The notes under the pieces were generated by a model. It worked only from the letters and a program-made list of their open reading frames with translations, did not search any database and was not told where the DNA came from. Positions 10,320 through 20,387 of a DNA stretch of 64,000 nucleotides are shown piece after piece. The DNA lies in NCBI GenBank assembly GCA_963750935.1, contig CAVVSR010000017.1, forward strand, positions 1 through 64,000, given 5' to 3'. The number at the start of each line of letters is the position of its first letter. Position 1 is the stretch's first letter. Source of the DNA: JACCXG01 sp963750935 (lineage in GTDB: Bacteria > Acidobacteriota > Vicinamibacteria > Vicinamibacterales > 2-12-FULL-66-21). Position numbers and translations under genes: made by a program.

Positions 10320-11525
10320 CTACGTGCTGGCGAGCGGCGCGAGCATCGCTTCGGCGCGGTCGAGGATCGTGGCGGCGAGGACCGTCTTCGGCGCTGCCGG
10401 AAACGGCTCGAGCCGGTCGCGGCTGATGATCGTCGCGGCGTTGAGGTCCGAGTCGAAGCCCAGACCCTCGGTCGAGATGTCGTTGGCGACGATCAGATCG
10501 GCTCCCTTCCGAACCAGCTTCTGCTGGCCGCGCTCGACCGGGTCGCCGCTCTCGGCGGCGAAGCCGACGAGCACGGGTCGCGCGCGTCCGGCGCGTGCCT
10601 TGCCCAGCTCGGCGAGGATGTCGGCGGTGCGCACCAGGGAGATCTGCAGCGGTCCGTCGCCCTTCTCGATCTTGCCTGACGCGCGGCGCTCCGGCGTGTA
10701 GTCGGCGATTGCCGCGGCCATGACCACGACGTCAGCCTCGGCGGCATGGCGCTGCACGACGGTGTGCATCTGCTCGGCGCTGCGCACGCGCACGAGCTCG
10801 GCGCCGGCGGGAGGCGTCAACGACGAGGGACCCGACACCAGGATCACCCGCGCCCCGCGGCGCACCGCCTCGGCCGCGACCGCATAGCCCATCTTGCCGC
10901 TCGACCGGTTGCCGATGTACCGCACGTCATCCAGGTCTTCGTAGGTCGGTCCCGCGGTGACGACGACGAGGCGTCCGAGGAGCGCGCCCGACGGCTTCAG
11001 GATGCCATCGGCCGCTTCGACGATCTCGTCGGGCTCGGCGAGCCGCCCCTTCCCGATCCACCCGCAGGCGAGGTAGCCGGCGCCCGGTTCGACGAAGCGC
11101 ACGCCCCGCGCCGCCAGCGTCGCGAGGTTGGTGCGGACCGCGTCGTGTTCCAGCATGTTGGTGTTCATCGCCGGCGCGACCAGCACCGGCGCGCGGGTGG
11201 CGAGGTACAGCGCGCTCAGGAAGTCGTCGGCGATGCCGTGCGCGAACTTGCCGATGATGTTCGCGGTCGCGGGCGCGACCAGCAGCAGCCCGATGTCGGT
11301 CGCGAGCGAGATGTGCTCGATGTCGGCGTTGGCGCCCGGCGCCCACTGGGTGGTGATGACCGGCCGCCTGGTGATCGCCTCGAACGTGAGCGGGCCGACG
11401 AAGCGGCGCGCCGAGCGGGTCATCACCGCGGCGACCTCGTGTCCCCGCTTCTGCAACCCGCGCGCGACCTCGATCGCCTTGTAGGCGCCGATGCCACCCG
11501 CCACGCCCAGTGCGATCAGCGCCAC
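10320..11525 (-). CDS. coaBC: Bifunctional phosphopantothenoylcysteine decarboxylase/phosphopantothenate-cysteine ligase
   Basis: A 401-residue fusion carrying out two coenzyme A synthesis steps. The N-terminal flavin-dependent CoaC half has the PAMNTNM substrate-recognition motif and ACGWIGKGRL with the catalytic Cys. The CoaB half starts at about VVVTAGPTYEDLDDVRYIGNRSSG, with MAAAIADYTP and KIEKGDG. Length and domain order are normal. It lies between rpoZ and udg on the same strand, the usual neighbourhood gmk-rpoZ-coaBC-priA. Confidence 0.95.
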   Translation of the reverse strand: MALIALGVAGGIGAYKAIEVARGLQKRGHEVAAVMTRSARRFVGPLTFEAITRRPVITTQWAPGANADIEHISLATDIGLLLVAPATANIIGKFAHGIADDFLSALYLATRAPVLVAPAMNTNMLEHDAVRTNLATLAARGVRFVEPGAGYLACGWIGKGRLAEPDEIVEAADGILKPSGALLGRLVVVTAGPTYEDLDDVRYIGNRSSGKMGYAVAAEAVRRGARVILVSGPSSLTPPAGAELVRVRSAEQMHTVVQRHAAEADVVVMAAAIADYTPERRASGKIEKGDGPLQISLVRTADILAELGKARAGRARPVLVGFAAESGDPVERGQQKLVRKGADLIVANDISTEGLGFDSDLNAATIISRDRLEPFPAAPKTVLAATILDRAEAMLAPLAST

Positions 11526-11533
11526 GGCGGTGC

Positions 11534-11719
11534 CTACTTCTCGCGCGGCAGGGGCGGCAGCTTGCGGACGTGGCCCTGCTTGACTTCCAGCGCGGCCAGC
11601 CGCGCCGGCTTCTCGGGCCCTTGCGTCCGCGGCGTGCAGCCGCGCAGCAGCTGCCGCGCACGCGCGCCGGCCAGCACGACCAGTTCGAACGGGTTCTTCA
11701 CGTCGGGTCTTTCTGTCAT
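11534..11719 (-). CDS. rpoZ: RNA polymerase omega subunit
   Basis: A short (61 aa) protein with NPFELVVLAGARARQLLRGC, the conserved core of omega that clamps the beta-prime subunit. It is shorter than the E. coli protein, as in many non-proteobacterial relatives. Its place between gmk (stop 11721, 1 nt upstream) and coaBC supports the call. Translation is probably coupled with gmk. Confidence 0.9.
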   Translation of the reverse strand: MTERPDVKNPFELVVLAGARARQLLRGCTPRTQGPEKPARLAALEVKQGHVRKLPPLPREK

Positions 11720-11720
11720 C

Positions 11721-12362
11721 TCACTCCTTCTGTCGAAACGTTCTGAGGATCGTCTCCGCTTGCGGCCGCGCCGATCGCAGCCGCGTCCGTTCGGCGAGGA
11801 CGATGGCGCGCAGCCGATCGACGCACGCCTCGAGCTCGTCGTTCACGATGACGTAGTCGTATGCCGTGAACGCGGCGACCTCGTCGCGAGCCGTCTGCAG
11901 CCGGCGCTGCATGGCGGCTTCGGGATCCTTGCTGCGGCCGCGCAGCCGCTGCTCCAGCACCGCGAACGACGGGGGCATCACGAAGACCCCCACGGTGTCG
12001 GCGAAGCGCATGCGCACCTGCCTGGCGCCCTGGACGTCAATGACCAGGACCAGGTCGCGGCCGGCCTGCAGTTCCCGCTCCGCGTCGGCCCTGCACGTCC
12101 CGTAGAGGTTGCCGAACACGTCCGCCCATTCCAGGAAGGCGTCCGCCGCGATCATCTCCTCGAACCGGGAGCGGGATACGAAATTATAGTCCACGCCGTC
12201 GAGCTCACCGGGGCGGGCCGCCCGCGACGTGTAGGACCTCGACAGCGCCAGGTCCGGCACGATCTGCACCAGGCGCTCGACTACCGTCGTCTTGCCCGTG
12301 CCCGACGGGGCCGACACGACAAAGAGGAGGCCGCGCCTGGCGGCGGCCTCCTCACTCGACAT
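11721..12362 (-). CDS. gmk: Guanylate kinase
   Basis: A 213-residue GMP kinase (GMP to GDP). It has the P-loop VVSAPSGTGKTT, the GMP-binding SYTSRAARPGELDGVDYNFV segment, and VLVIDVQGARQVR. The start ATG 12362 lies inside the end of yicC (overlap 11 nt), so the pair is translationally coupled. Confidence 0.96.
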   Translation of the reverse strand: MSSEEAAARRGLLFVVSAPSGTGKTTVVERLVQIVPDLALSRSYTSRAARPGELDGVDYNFVSRSRFEEMIAADAFLEWADVFGNLYGTCRADAERELQAGRDLVLVIDVQGARQVRMRFADTVGVFVMPPSFAVLEQRLRGRSKDPEAAMQRRLQTARDEVAAFTAYDYVIVNDELEACVDRLRAIVLAERTRLRSARPQAETILRTFRQKE

Positions 12363-13251
12363 TCTGCACCTGCTCCCGCATCTTCTCCAGTTCCGCCTTG
12401 AGGGTGACGATCAGCTCGGTCACCGCCGGCCCCTCCGCCTTCGAGCCGGTCGTGTTCACTTCGCGGTTCATCTCCTGCAGCAGGAAGTCGAGCTTCCGGC
12501 CACACGGCTCGGGCGAGTCCGTCAGGGCCTGCCAGTGCTCGAGATGCCCGCGGAACCGCACGACTTCCTCCGTGATGTCGGAGCGACCGACGAACCGGGC
12601 GATCTCCTGCGCAATCAGACCCTCGTCGGCCAGCGAGTCGGCCCGCAGCTCGCGGACACGCTCGCCGAGGCGGCCACGCAGCGCGTCGAGCGCCTCTTCC
12701 GCCAGGGCGGCGACCCGTTCGTACAGCTCGCCGAGCTGCTGCCGGCGTGCGTCCAGCTCGGTGCGCAGGAATCCGCCTTCCCTGACCCGCATCGTGTCGA
12801 GCTCGTCGAGCGCCGCGCCGACCGCTTCTTCGACCCGCTCCCCCAGCCGCTCGATCTGATCGTCGTGGGCCGAGGGATCCTCCGGCTTGTCCCGGATCGC
12901 CAGCGCCTGCGGAAACCGCAGCAGGTCGCCCGGCGTCATCGTCCCCTGGATGTAACCCTGCTCGCGGGCGCGGTCGAGGGCGGCGGTCAGCGCCTGCAGG
13001 AAGGTCTCGTTCAGCTCGACCTCGAGCGATGGCACCCGGCGCTGCTGCACCGACACCGCGATCTCGACCCGGCCTCGTGCGACGCGCTGCTGCACCAGCG
13101 CCCGGAGCTTCGATTCGATCGTCGCCAGCGACGCCGGCGTCCGCAGCTGGAGATCGAGGAAGCGATGGTTGACCGATCGGATCGTGACCGTAATCGTCGC
13201 CGCCTCGTCGTCGCGAGTCAACGAGGCGAAGCCGGTCATGCTCTTGATCAC
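12352..13251 (-). CDS. yicC: YicC family endoribonuclease
   Basis: A 299-residue protein beginning MIKSMTGFASL, the family hallmark, followed by SVNHRFLDLQLR. It ends with the DUF1732 region, including GRKLDFLLQEMNREVNT and SKAEGPAVTELIVTLKAELEKMREQVQNVE. YicC proteins are RNases acting on small RNAs in E. coli; the target here is unknown. It is commonly found directly before gmk, as here. Confidence 0.95.
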   Translation of the reverse strand: MIKSMTGFASLTRDDEAATITVTIRSVNHRFLDLQLRTPASLATIESKLRALVQQRVARGRVEIAVSVQQRRVPSLEVELNETFLQALTAALDRAREQGYIQGTMTPGDLLRFPQALAIRDKPEDPSAHDDQIERLGERVEEAVGAALDELDTMRVREGGFLRTELDARRQQLGELYERVAALAEEALDALRGRLGERVRELRADSLADEGLIAQEIARFVGRSDITEEVVRFRGHLEHWQALTDSPEPCGRKLDFLLQEMNREVNTTGSKAEGPAVTELIVTLKAELEKMREQVQNVE

Positions 13252-13263
13252 TCTGTTGTCCTT

Positions 13264-15037
13264 CTACTTGACGGCCGGAGTCTGGGCGTCCTCGCGCTCG
13301 AACGCCTGCAGCGCGTAGAGCTTGGCATAGACGCTGTCCGGCTTGGCCAGCAGCTCGTCGTGCCGGCCGATCTCGGCGACGCGTCCGCGCTCGAGCGCCA
13401 CGATGACGTCGGCACGCCGGACCGTCGAGAGCCGGTGCGCGATCACGAAGGCCGTCCTGTTGCGCATCAGGTTCGCCAGCGCGTCCTGCACCAGCTGCTC
13501 GGACTCGGCATCCAGCGCCGACGTCGCCTCGTCCAGGATCAGGATCGGCGAGTTCTTCAACAGGGCCCTGGCGATGGCCAGCCGCTGCCGCTGCCCGCCC
13601 GACAGCTTCTGGCCGCGTTCGCCGATGCGTGTCTCGTAGCCGTTCGGCTGCTGCAGGATGAATTCGTGTGCGTGCGCCGCTCGCGCCGCGGACTCGATCT
13701 CCGCCGCCGACGCGTCCGGTGAGCCGTAGGCGATGTTCGACGCGATCGTCTCGTCGAACAACACGGTCTCCTGCGTCACGATCCCGACCTGCGCACGCAG
13801 CGACCACAGCGTGACGTCGCGCACGTCGACGTCGTCGATCAGCACCGTCCCCGCCGGTGACGTCGTAGAACCGCGGAATCAGGTTGACGAGCGTCGTCTT
13901 GCCGGCGCCGCTGAGGCCGACGATGGCCACCACCTGGCCGGCCCCGACGCGGAACGACACGTCCCGGAGGATCGGCGTTTCGGCGTCGTCGTAGGCGAAG
14001 GCGACGTTGCGGAACTCGACACTCCGTCGAAGCGGCTGGAGCGGCTTCGCGCCTTCACGCTCCTTCACTTCGGTATGGCGGTCGAGCAGATGGAAGATGC
14101 GCTCGGACGCGGCCAGCGCCTGCTGCAGCGTGGTGTTGACGCGGCTCAGCTTCTTGATCGGCGTGTACATCATGAACGCCGCGAAGATGAAGCCGAGGAA
14201 CGTGCCCTGCGACGTGTCACCGCCGCCGATGCGCGAACTGCCGTACCAGATCAGCGCGACAACCGCGATGCCGCCGAGGAACTCCATGAGCGGCGGAAGC
14301 AGCGCCACCGTGCTCGTGATCTTGAGGTTGGTCCGGTACAGCAGCTCCGCGGCCCGGCCGAAGCGGCGGCTCTCGTGAGCTTCGGCGCCGAAGGCCTTGA
14401 CGATCCGATGGCCGGTGAAGGCTTCGGCCGCGATGTGCGACAGATGTTCGAGCTCTTCCTGGCTCCGGCGCGTGCTGCGGCGCACGCGCTGGCCGAGCCG
14501 GACGAGCGGATACACCACGATCGGCGCCCCCGTCACGAAGACGAGCGCCAGGTTGTGATCCCACCAGAACAGCAGCACGGCGTAGCCGATGAGGGCCAGC
14601 CCCTCGCGCATCAGATCGCCGACGGTCTCGGAGACCGCCTGCTGCACCTGCGCGACGTCGTTGGTGATGCGCGACATCAGCTGGCCGGTGGAGCGCCTGC
14701 TGAAGAACGCCGCCGACTGCGCCAGGATGTGGCGGAACAGCTGATCGCGCAGATCGCGGACGACGCGCTGCCCGATGTCCGTCATCAGGTACGCGGACAG
14801 GTAGGCGCCCAGTCCCTTGACCAGGTACGCGACCAGCACCGCGACCGACCAGAACACCAGGTCGGGCGGCAGCGAGGGATCGGGCCGGTTCGGCTGCAGC
14901 CCGTGGTCGATGATCGGCTTGATGAGGTACGCGACTCCGGCGGAGGCGACGGCATACAGCAGCATCGCCAGGAACGCGACGACGAAGCGCCCCTGGTAGC
15001 GGCTGGTGTAGCCGAGGAGTCGAGGAAGTGCGCTCAC
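13264..15037 (-). CDS. MsbA-like ABC exporter, fused membrane and ATPase domains (one frame break)
   Basis: A half-transporter of about 590 aa. Residues 1-310 form a six-helix ABC membrane domain, followed by the nucleotide-binding domain with Walker A GLSGAGKTTL, signature LSGGQRQRLAIARALL, Walker B ILILDEATSALD and the H-loop AHRLSTVRRAD. The frame breaks right after Walker A at RFYDVTGG. One surplus C in the C4 run at 13849-13852 (plus strand) explains it, and removal gives the expected TGGTVLIDDVDVRDV. Its start ATG 15037 overlaps the upstream GT2 stop by 4 bp. The context (GTs, galE, ugd) and MsbA/LptA-flippase likeness suggest export of lipid-linked saccharide. The substrate is inferred. 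Confidence 0.9.
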
Positions 15038-15744
15038 TCGGTAAACCGGAATTTGAACAGCACCCAGAGCGCCACGAAGCCGTCGCGCCAGGTAATCTTC
15101 TTCCCTTCGTCGTAGCCGCGCCCGTCGTAGGTGATCGGGACTTCGTAGACGCGGTATTGCCGCTTGAAGATCTTCGCCGTCATCTCGGGCTCGATGCCGA
15201 AGCCGTCCGCCTCGAGCGTCATCGAGCGGAGCACTTCCGTCCGCATCACCTTGTAGCAGGTCTCCATGTCGGAGAGCATGGTGTTGTAGAGGACGTTGGT
15301 GACGAGCGTCAGGAACCGGTTGCCGGCGTAGTGCGTGAACATGAACACGCGATGCCGGCCGAGGAACCGCGACCCGTAGACGACGTCGGCGCGGCCCTCG
15401 ACGATCAACTCGATGAGCTGCGGGAACTCTTCGGGGGAGTACTCGAGATCGGCGTCCTGGATCACGACGAGATCCCCGGTCACCTCCTGGAAGCCCCGCC
15501 GCAGCGCCGCTCCCTTGCCGCCGTTCTGGGTCTGGAAAATCAGCTTGAACTTCAGCTCCTGGGCGAGCGTCGTGAGGATGTCGCGCGTGCCGTCCTTCGA
15601 GCCGTCGTCCACGACGATGAGCTCGGTGCGGATCGGCACCGCGAGCACGCGCCGGATGATCTCCTCGATCGTCGTGCGCTCGTTGTAACAGGGCATGACG
15701 ACCGATAGCAGCGGATCGGTCAGCTGGCCGAGTATTCGAGACAT
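15034..15744 (-). CDS. Family 2 glycosyltransferase, dolichyl-phosphate mannosyltransferase-like
   Basis: A 236-residue GT-A enzyme with LSVVMPCYNERTTIEEII, ELIVVDDGSKDGT and IQDADLEYSPEE, where the metal-binding DAD is clear. FGIEPEMTAKIFK resembles the DPM1/GtrB-type group that charges a polyprenyl phosphate with a sugar. There are no membrane helices at the C-terminus, so it is the catalytic domain alone. ATG 15744 is immediately next to the corrected galE stop (15745-15747). Donor and acceptor cannot be told from sequence. Confidence 0.88.
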   Translation of the reverse strand: MSRILGQLTDPLLSVVMPCYNERTTIEEIIRRVLAVPIRTELIVVDDGSKDGTRDILTTLAQELKFKLIFQTQNGGKGAALRRGFQEVTGDLVVIQDADLEYSPEEFPQLIELIVEGRADVVYGSRFLGRHRVFMFTHYAGNRFLTLVTNVLYNTMLSDMETCYKVMRTEVLRSMTLEADGFGIEPEMTAKIFKRQYRVYEVPITYDGRGYDEGKKITWRDGFVALWVLFKFRFTE

Positions 15745-16759
15745 CTACGCATTCACCTTGGCTGTGTAGCCGTGAGGGTGGCGCTCACGCCAGCGCCAGG
15801 CGGTTTCCACGATCGTGTCGAGATCTTCGGTACTGCGGCGACCACGCGAGCTCGCGGCGGATGCGCTCGCTCGAGGCGAACAGGACCGCCGGGTCCCCTT
15901 CCCGCCTCGCACCGGCGGTGAACGGCACCGGATGTCCCGTCACGCGCTCGACCGATTCGAGGATCGCGCGAACCGACGTCGGCCGGCCGTTGCCGAGGTT
16001 GTAGACGGTGGTCTCCGCACCGCCGCGCAGCGCCTGCACGGCGGCGAGATGCGCGGCCGCCAGATCGGTGACGTGGACGTAGTCCCGCAGGCACGTGCCG
16101 TCGGGCGTGTCGTAGTCCTCGCCAAAGAGCTGGAACGTGCCGCGCCCCAGCGCGGCGTCGATGGCCTTGGGAATGACGTGATATTCGGGGTCGTGGTGCT
16201 CGCCGAGCGCGCCGTCCGGATCGGCCCCCGCCGCGTTGAAGTACCGCAGCGCCATGGACTGGATGCCGTAGGCGCGCGCGAAGTGCGGCAGCGCCCGTTC
16301 GACGGCCAGCTTGGTCTCGCCGTAGGCGTTGATCGGCTGCTTCGGGTGGTCCTCGGTGATCGGCGTCGTCAGCGGGTTGCCGAACACGGCGGCGGTCGAG
16401 GAAAACACCAGGTACTTGGCGCCCCCGGCGATCATCGCCTCGAGCACCGACAGGCTGCCGATGACGTTGTTGCGGTAGTAGCCAGCCGGGTTGCGCACGG
16501 ACTCGCCGACCGACAGCGAGGCGGCGAAGTGCATGACCGCATCGACCCGGTTGGCGCGAATCGTCTCGACGAGCAGCGCCGTGTCGAGCACGTCGCCCTC
16601 GACGATGCGGGATCGCTCCCCGCCCGCCCGTTGCGCCGCTTCCCGGTGACCGGCCGACAGGTTGTCGTAGATGACGACAGGATGACCGGCCTGGACCAGG
16701 GCCTTGACCGCGTGGCTGCCGATGTAGCCGGCGCCACCGGTCACCAGCACTCCGCTCAC
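15745..16759 (-). CDS. galE: UDP-glucose 4-epimerase (one frame break near the 3' end)
   Basis: An SDR-fold epimerase interconverting UDP-Glc and UDP-Gal. VLVTGGAGYIGSHAVKAL binds NAD, SSTAAVFGNP and YGETK carry the catalytic Ser/Tyr/Lys, and RYFNAAGADPDG plus HVTDLAAAH are family signatures. GTG 16759 overlaps the ugd stop (GTGA). The uncorrected frame ends at 15785 in a scrambled tail. Removing one of the two T at 15826-15827 gives QYRDLDTIVETAWRWRERH and a TAG at 15745, abutting the next ATG. Corrected length is about 337 aa. Confidence 0.94.
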
Positions 16760-18055
16760 GGTCGCCCCATCGACACGTAGGTGAACCCCTGGGCGCGAAT
16801 CTGGTCGGGGCTGTAGATGTTGCGGCCGTCGAAGATGATCGGGTTGCGCATCAGCTTCCGCATCCGCCCGTAGTCCGGCTCGCGGAACTCGTTCCACTCC
16901 GTCACGATGACGAGGGCGTCGGCGCCGGTCAACGCGGCGTAGCTGCTGCTGGCGAAGGTGATGTCCGAGCCGAAGATCGACTTCGCGACCTTCATCGCTT
17001 CCGGATCGTAGGCGTGCACCGTGGCGCCGGCCGCGAGCAGGCCGCGGATCAGCGGCACCGCCGGCGCTTCGCGCATGTCGTCGGTGCGCGGCTTGAACGC
17101 CAGGCCCCAGACCGCGATCCGCTTGCCCTTGAGCGAGCCGAAGTGTCCCTTGAGCTTGTCGAGCAGCCGCGTCTTCTGGCGGTCGTTCACCGCCTCGACC
17201 GCGTGCAGGATCTTGAACTCGTAGTCCTGGGCCCCCGCGAACTGCAGCATCGCCTTCACGTCTTTCGGGAAGCAGCTGCCGCCGTAGCCGACGCCCGGGA
17301 AACAGGAACGACGGACCGATGCGCCGGTCCGACGCCACCGCGAGGCGGACCTGGTCGACGTTCGCGCCGACCGCCTCACAGACGTTCGACACTTCGTTCA
17401 TGAAGGAGATGCGCGTCGCGAGCATCGCGTTCGCAGCATATTTGCACAGCTCGGCGCTGGCGCAGTCCATCATCATGATCGGCGCGCCGGTGCGGGTGAA
17501 CGGGGCGTAGAGCTCCTTCATCAACTCGGCGGCCCGAGGGTCCTCGGCGCCGATGACGACGCGATCCGGCTTCATGAAGTCGTCGATGGCCGCGCCCTGC
17601 TTCAGGAACTCGGGATTGCTGACCACGCTGAAGGGGTGCGTGGTCTCGCGGCGGATGACGTCGCGGACCTTGGCCGCGGTGCCCACCGGCACCGTGCTCT
17701 TGTTGACGATCACCTTGTAGCCGTTCATCGCCTTGGCCAGGTCGCGCGCGACCCCCATGACGTGCTGCAGGTCCGCCGAGCCGTCCTCGCCGGTCGGCGT
17801 GCCGACCGCGATGAAGATGATCTGGGAGTTCCGGACGCCGCGATCGAGCGCGGTGGTGAAGGTGAGGCGTTTCTCGGCGGTATTGCGCTTGACGAGCTCC
17901 TCGAGGCCCGGTTCGTAGATCGGAATCTTGCCTCGTTGCAGCGCCCGGACCTTCGCCGGGTCCTTGTCCACGCAGATGACCGTATTGCCGTTCTCAGCCA
18001 GGCAGGCACCGGCAACCAGCCCGACGTACCCGCTCCCGACTACCGCGATTTTCAT
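16756..18055 (-). CDS. ugd: UDP-glucose 6-dehydrogenase (one frame break)
   Basis: It oxidises UDP-Glc to UDP-GlcA, which feeds the UDP-xylose synthase at 25147. MKIAVVGSGYVGLVAGACLA is the NAD-binding start, followed by VGTPTGEDGSADL and SNPEFLKQGAAIDDFMKPDR. The catalytic-Cys motif GVGYGGSCFPKDV is in the second frame. One extra C in CCC at 17294-17296 separates the halves; removal gives FLFPGVGYGGSCFPKDV and about 432 aa. Without correction the N-terminal frame runs on into galE as a false 756-aa fusion. GGGGAG lies ahead of ATG 18055. Confidence 0.95.
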
Positions 18056-18186
18056 TCGTGCCGTCTCCCCCGCGAATACAAACTCTTAAAGGTAGCACAG
18101 CCGAAAAAACATAATCAAGCTATTGAAGAACAAGGAGTTGGCGTCCCGCCGGGGTGGCCGGTCCACTGTGGTACGATGCCGCGCGC
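18056..18186 (+). promoter_or_regulatory. Divergent control region between ugd and the glycosyltransferase operon
   Basis: A relatively A+T-rich 131-bp gap. On the plus strand an extended -10, TGGTACGAT (hexamer TACGAT 18172-18177), lies 9 nt before GTG 18187, with no good -35 and no Shine-Dalgarno. On the minus strand TTGATT (near 18113-18118) is followed 17-18 bp later by a weak CTACCT/TACCTT, then a GGGGGAG ribosome site before ugd. The two polysaccharide operons therefore probably share this region. Confidence 0.5.
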
Positions 18187-19308
18187 GTGCGGATCCTGAT
18201 CGATTATCGGCCCGCGCTTCGGGAACGCACCGGCGTCGGCCAGTATGTGCACGAGCTGGCGGCCGCCCTCCAGCGCCAGCTGCTCCCTTCCGACCGCCTC
18301 GTCCTGTTCTCGAGCTCGTGGAAGGACCGGCTCCAGCCCGATCGGATTCCGGGTGCCGCCCACGTGGACGCGCGCATTCCGGTCAAGGCGCTCAACTTCT
18401 CCTGGCACCGCCTGGAATGGCCGCCGGTCGAGATGATCGCCGGATCCGCCGACATCGCCCACTCGCTCCATCCGCTCCTGATGCCGACCCGCGCCGCCGC
18501 CCAGGCGGTCACGATCCACGATCTCGACTTCCTGGACCATCCCGGCCGGACGCGCGCCGAAATCCGTCGCGACTACCCGGCGCTGGCCGCGGCCCATGCG
18601 ACGCGCGCGGATCTCGTCATCGTGAACTCGCGCTATACCGCCAGCTCGGTCGCGTCGCGGCTCGGCGTCCGGGCCGACCGGCTGGTCGTGTGCCGGCCAG
18701 GGGCCCCCTCGGACCTCGCTCCTCGCGACACCCCGAGCGCCATCGGTCCGATCCTGTTCGTGGGCACGATCGAGCCCCGGAAGAACCTGCCGGCGTTGTT
18801 CTCCGCCTACGAAGAACTTGTCCGCATCCGGCCCGATGCGCCGGATCTGCTTCTGGCGGGCAAGATCGTCGAGCACTCGGCATCGATCCTCGCCGCGGTG
18901 GAGAGCCATCCCGTGCTGGCCCGGCGCGTCCGCCATCTGGGCTACGTCAGCGACGCGGAGCGCCACGCCCTGTATCGCGAGGCGTCCATGCTGGTGCTGC
19001 CGTCGCTCGACGAGGGGTTCGGCCTGACCGCGCTGGAAGCGATGCACGTCGGCGTCCCGGTCGTGGCCTCCAATCGTGGCGCGCTGCCCGAAGTTCTCGG
19101 GAACGCCGGTCAGCTCGTCGACCCGCTCAAGGCCGACGCGATCACCGCGGCCATCCTCAGGCTGCTCGACCATCCCGGCCTGCGCGCCGAACAGACCCAG
19201 GCCGGACGCGCTCGTGCCCGCGAGTTCAGCTGGTCGGAAAGCGCCGGGCGGCTGATCGACGCGTATCGCCAGACCCTGGCCCAACGCCGCGCGGGAGTGC
19301 AGTGCTGA
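18187..19308 (+). CDS. Family 4 glycosyltransferase
   Basis: A GT-B enzyme of about 373 aa. It starts RILIDYRPALRERTGVGQYVHEL, and the second Rossmann half has PILFVGTIEPRKNL and LPSLDEGFGLTALEAMHVGVPVVASNRGALPE, the EX7E donor-binding motif of GT4. I prefer GTG 18187 over GTG 18154 because homology begins there and a -10-like element would exclude the earlier start. Its stop overlaps the next start (GTGCTGA, 19302-19308). It is the first gene of the plus-strand polysaccharide operon. Donor sugar unknown. Confidence 0.85.
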   Translation: MRILIDYRPALRERTGVGQYVHELAAALQRQLLPSDRLVLFSSSWKDRLQPDRIPGAAHVDARIPVKALNFSWHRLEWPPVEMIAGSADIAHSLHPLLMPTRAAAQAVTIHDLDFLDHPGRTRAEIRRDYPALAAAHATRADLVIVNSRYTASSVASRLGVRADRLVVCRPGAPSDLAPRDTPSAIGPILFVGTIEPRKNLPALFSAYEELVRIRPDAPDLLLAGKIVEHSASILAAVESHPVLARRVRHLGYVSDAERHALYREASMLVLPSLDEGFGLTALEAMHVGVPVVASNRGALPEVLGNAGQLVDPLKADAITAAILRLLDHPGLRAEQTQAGRARAREFSWSESAGRLIDAYRQTLAQRRAGVQC

Positions 19309-20387
19309 CGATCGGCGTGGACGCGCGGGAACTGCTCGGCGATACGACTGGCGTGGGCCGGTATCTCGGGGAGCTGCTCCGCCGATGGACGGCGCGGCCC
19401 GACGCCTCGCGCCGGCGGTTCGTGCTGTACGCGCCCGAGCGGGTTCCGCTGCCGCTGCCGGCCGACACCGTCGAGCACCGCCCGATCGGCGAGGGTCGCG
19501 GCACGTGGTGGGAACAGACGACGCTTCGGACCGCGGTGCGGCTGGAGGCGCCGGATATCTTCTTCGCACCGGCGTACACGGCGCCGCTCGGGATCAAGGT
19601 TCCACTGGCGCTGACTATCCACGACGTGTCGTTCCTGGCGCATCCGGAGTGGTTTCGGCCGCGCGAGCGGTTCCGGCGTCGCTTCATCACGTCCCGGTCG
19701 GCCGCCGCCGCCTCGGTCATCTTCACGGACTCCGAGTTCTCGCGAGCCGAGATCGAGCAACATCTTCGTGTGCCTCCGGATCGCATCCGCGTCATTCCGC
19801 CTGGCGTCAGCCCCCGCCATCGGGGACCGGTCGCGGCGGATTCGCGCGAGCCGCTGGTGCTCTACGTCGGCTCGATCTTCAACCGGCGGCGCCTTCCCGA
19901 CCTCATCGCCGCCTTCGCGCGCGCCACCGCCGCCCTTCCCACCGCACGTCTCGTCATCGTCGGCGACAACCGCACCTGGCCGCGCCAGAACCTCGAGGAG
20001 ATCGCCGCGTCGCAGGGCGTCGGTGCGCGGGTCGAGCTGCGCAACTACGTGGACGAGGAGACGCTGGCGTCGCTCTATGCGCGGGCGTCCGCGTTCGCCT
20101 TCCTGTCGGAATATGAGGGTTTCGGTCTGACGCCGCTGGAGGCCCTGGCGGCAGGAGTGCCGATCGTGGTCCTGGACACCGCGGTCGCGCGCGAGGTCTA
20201 CGGGCCCGCGGCTACCTACGTCGAGCCGGGCGACATCGACGGCACGGCAGGCGCTCTTCGTTCCCTGCTCGCCCACTTTGGCACGTCGGCGACGATGCGG
20301 GAGGCGGGCGGGGTGCTGGCGCGCTATTCGTGGGATCGGGCCGCCGACGAGACCTTGTCGGCGATCGAGCGGGTGGCGGCACAGTGA
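19302..20387 (+). CDS. Family 4 glycosyltransferase
   Basis: About 361 aa, starting at GTG 19302 (TIGVDARELLGDTTGVGRYLGELLRRW). The mannosyltransferase-like core shows LTIHDVSFLAHPEWF, SEFSRAEIEQHLRVPPDRIRVIPPGVS and LSEYEGFGLTPLEALAAGVPIVVLDT (EX7E). It resembles its neighbours at 18187 and 21239 in layout, suggesting paralogous enzymes adding successive residues. It is coupled on both sides by overlapping start and stop codons. Confidence 0.87.
   Translation: MLTIGVDARELLGDTTGVGRYLGELLRRWTARPDASRRRFVLYAPERVPLPLPADTVEHRPIGEGRGTWWEQTTLRTAVRLEAPDIFFAPAYTAPLGIKVPLALTIHDVSFLAHPEWFRPRERFRRRFITSRSAAAASVIFTDSEFSRAEIEQHLRVPPDRIRVIPPGVSPRHRGPVAADSREPLVLYVGSIFNRRRLPDLIAAFARATAALPTARLVIVGDNRTWPRQNLEEIAASQGVGARVELRNYVDEETLASLYARASAFAFLSEYEGFGLTPLEALAAGVPIVVLDTAVAREVYGPAATYVEPGDIDGTAGALRSLLAHFGTSATMREAGGVLARYSWDRAADETLSAIERVAAQ

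Noticed and set aside
15785..18055. 756-residue open frame joining UDP-glucose dehydrogenase and GalE
   Set aside because: The middle of the frame is out-of-frame ugd sequence after an extra base at 17294-17296. The proper ugd ends at 16756 and galE starts at GTG 16759.
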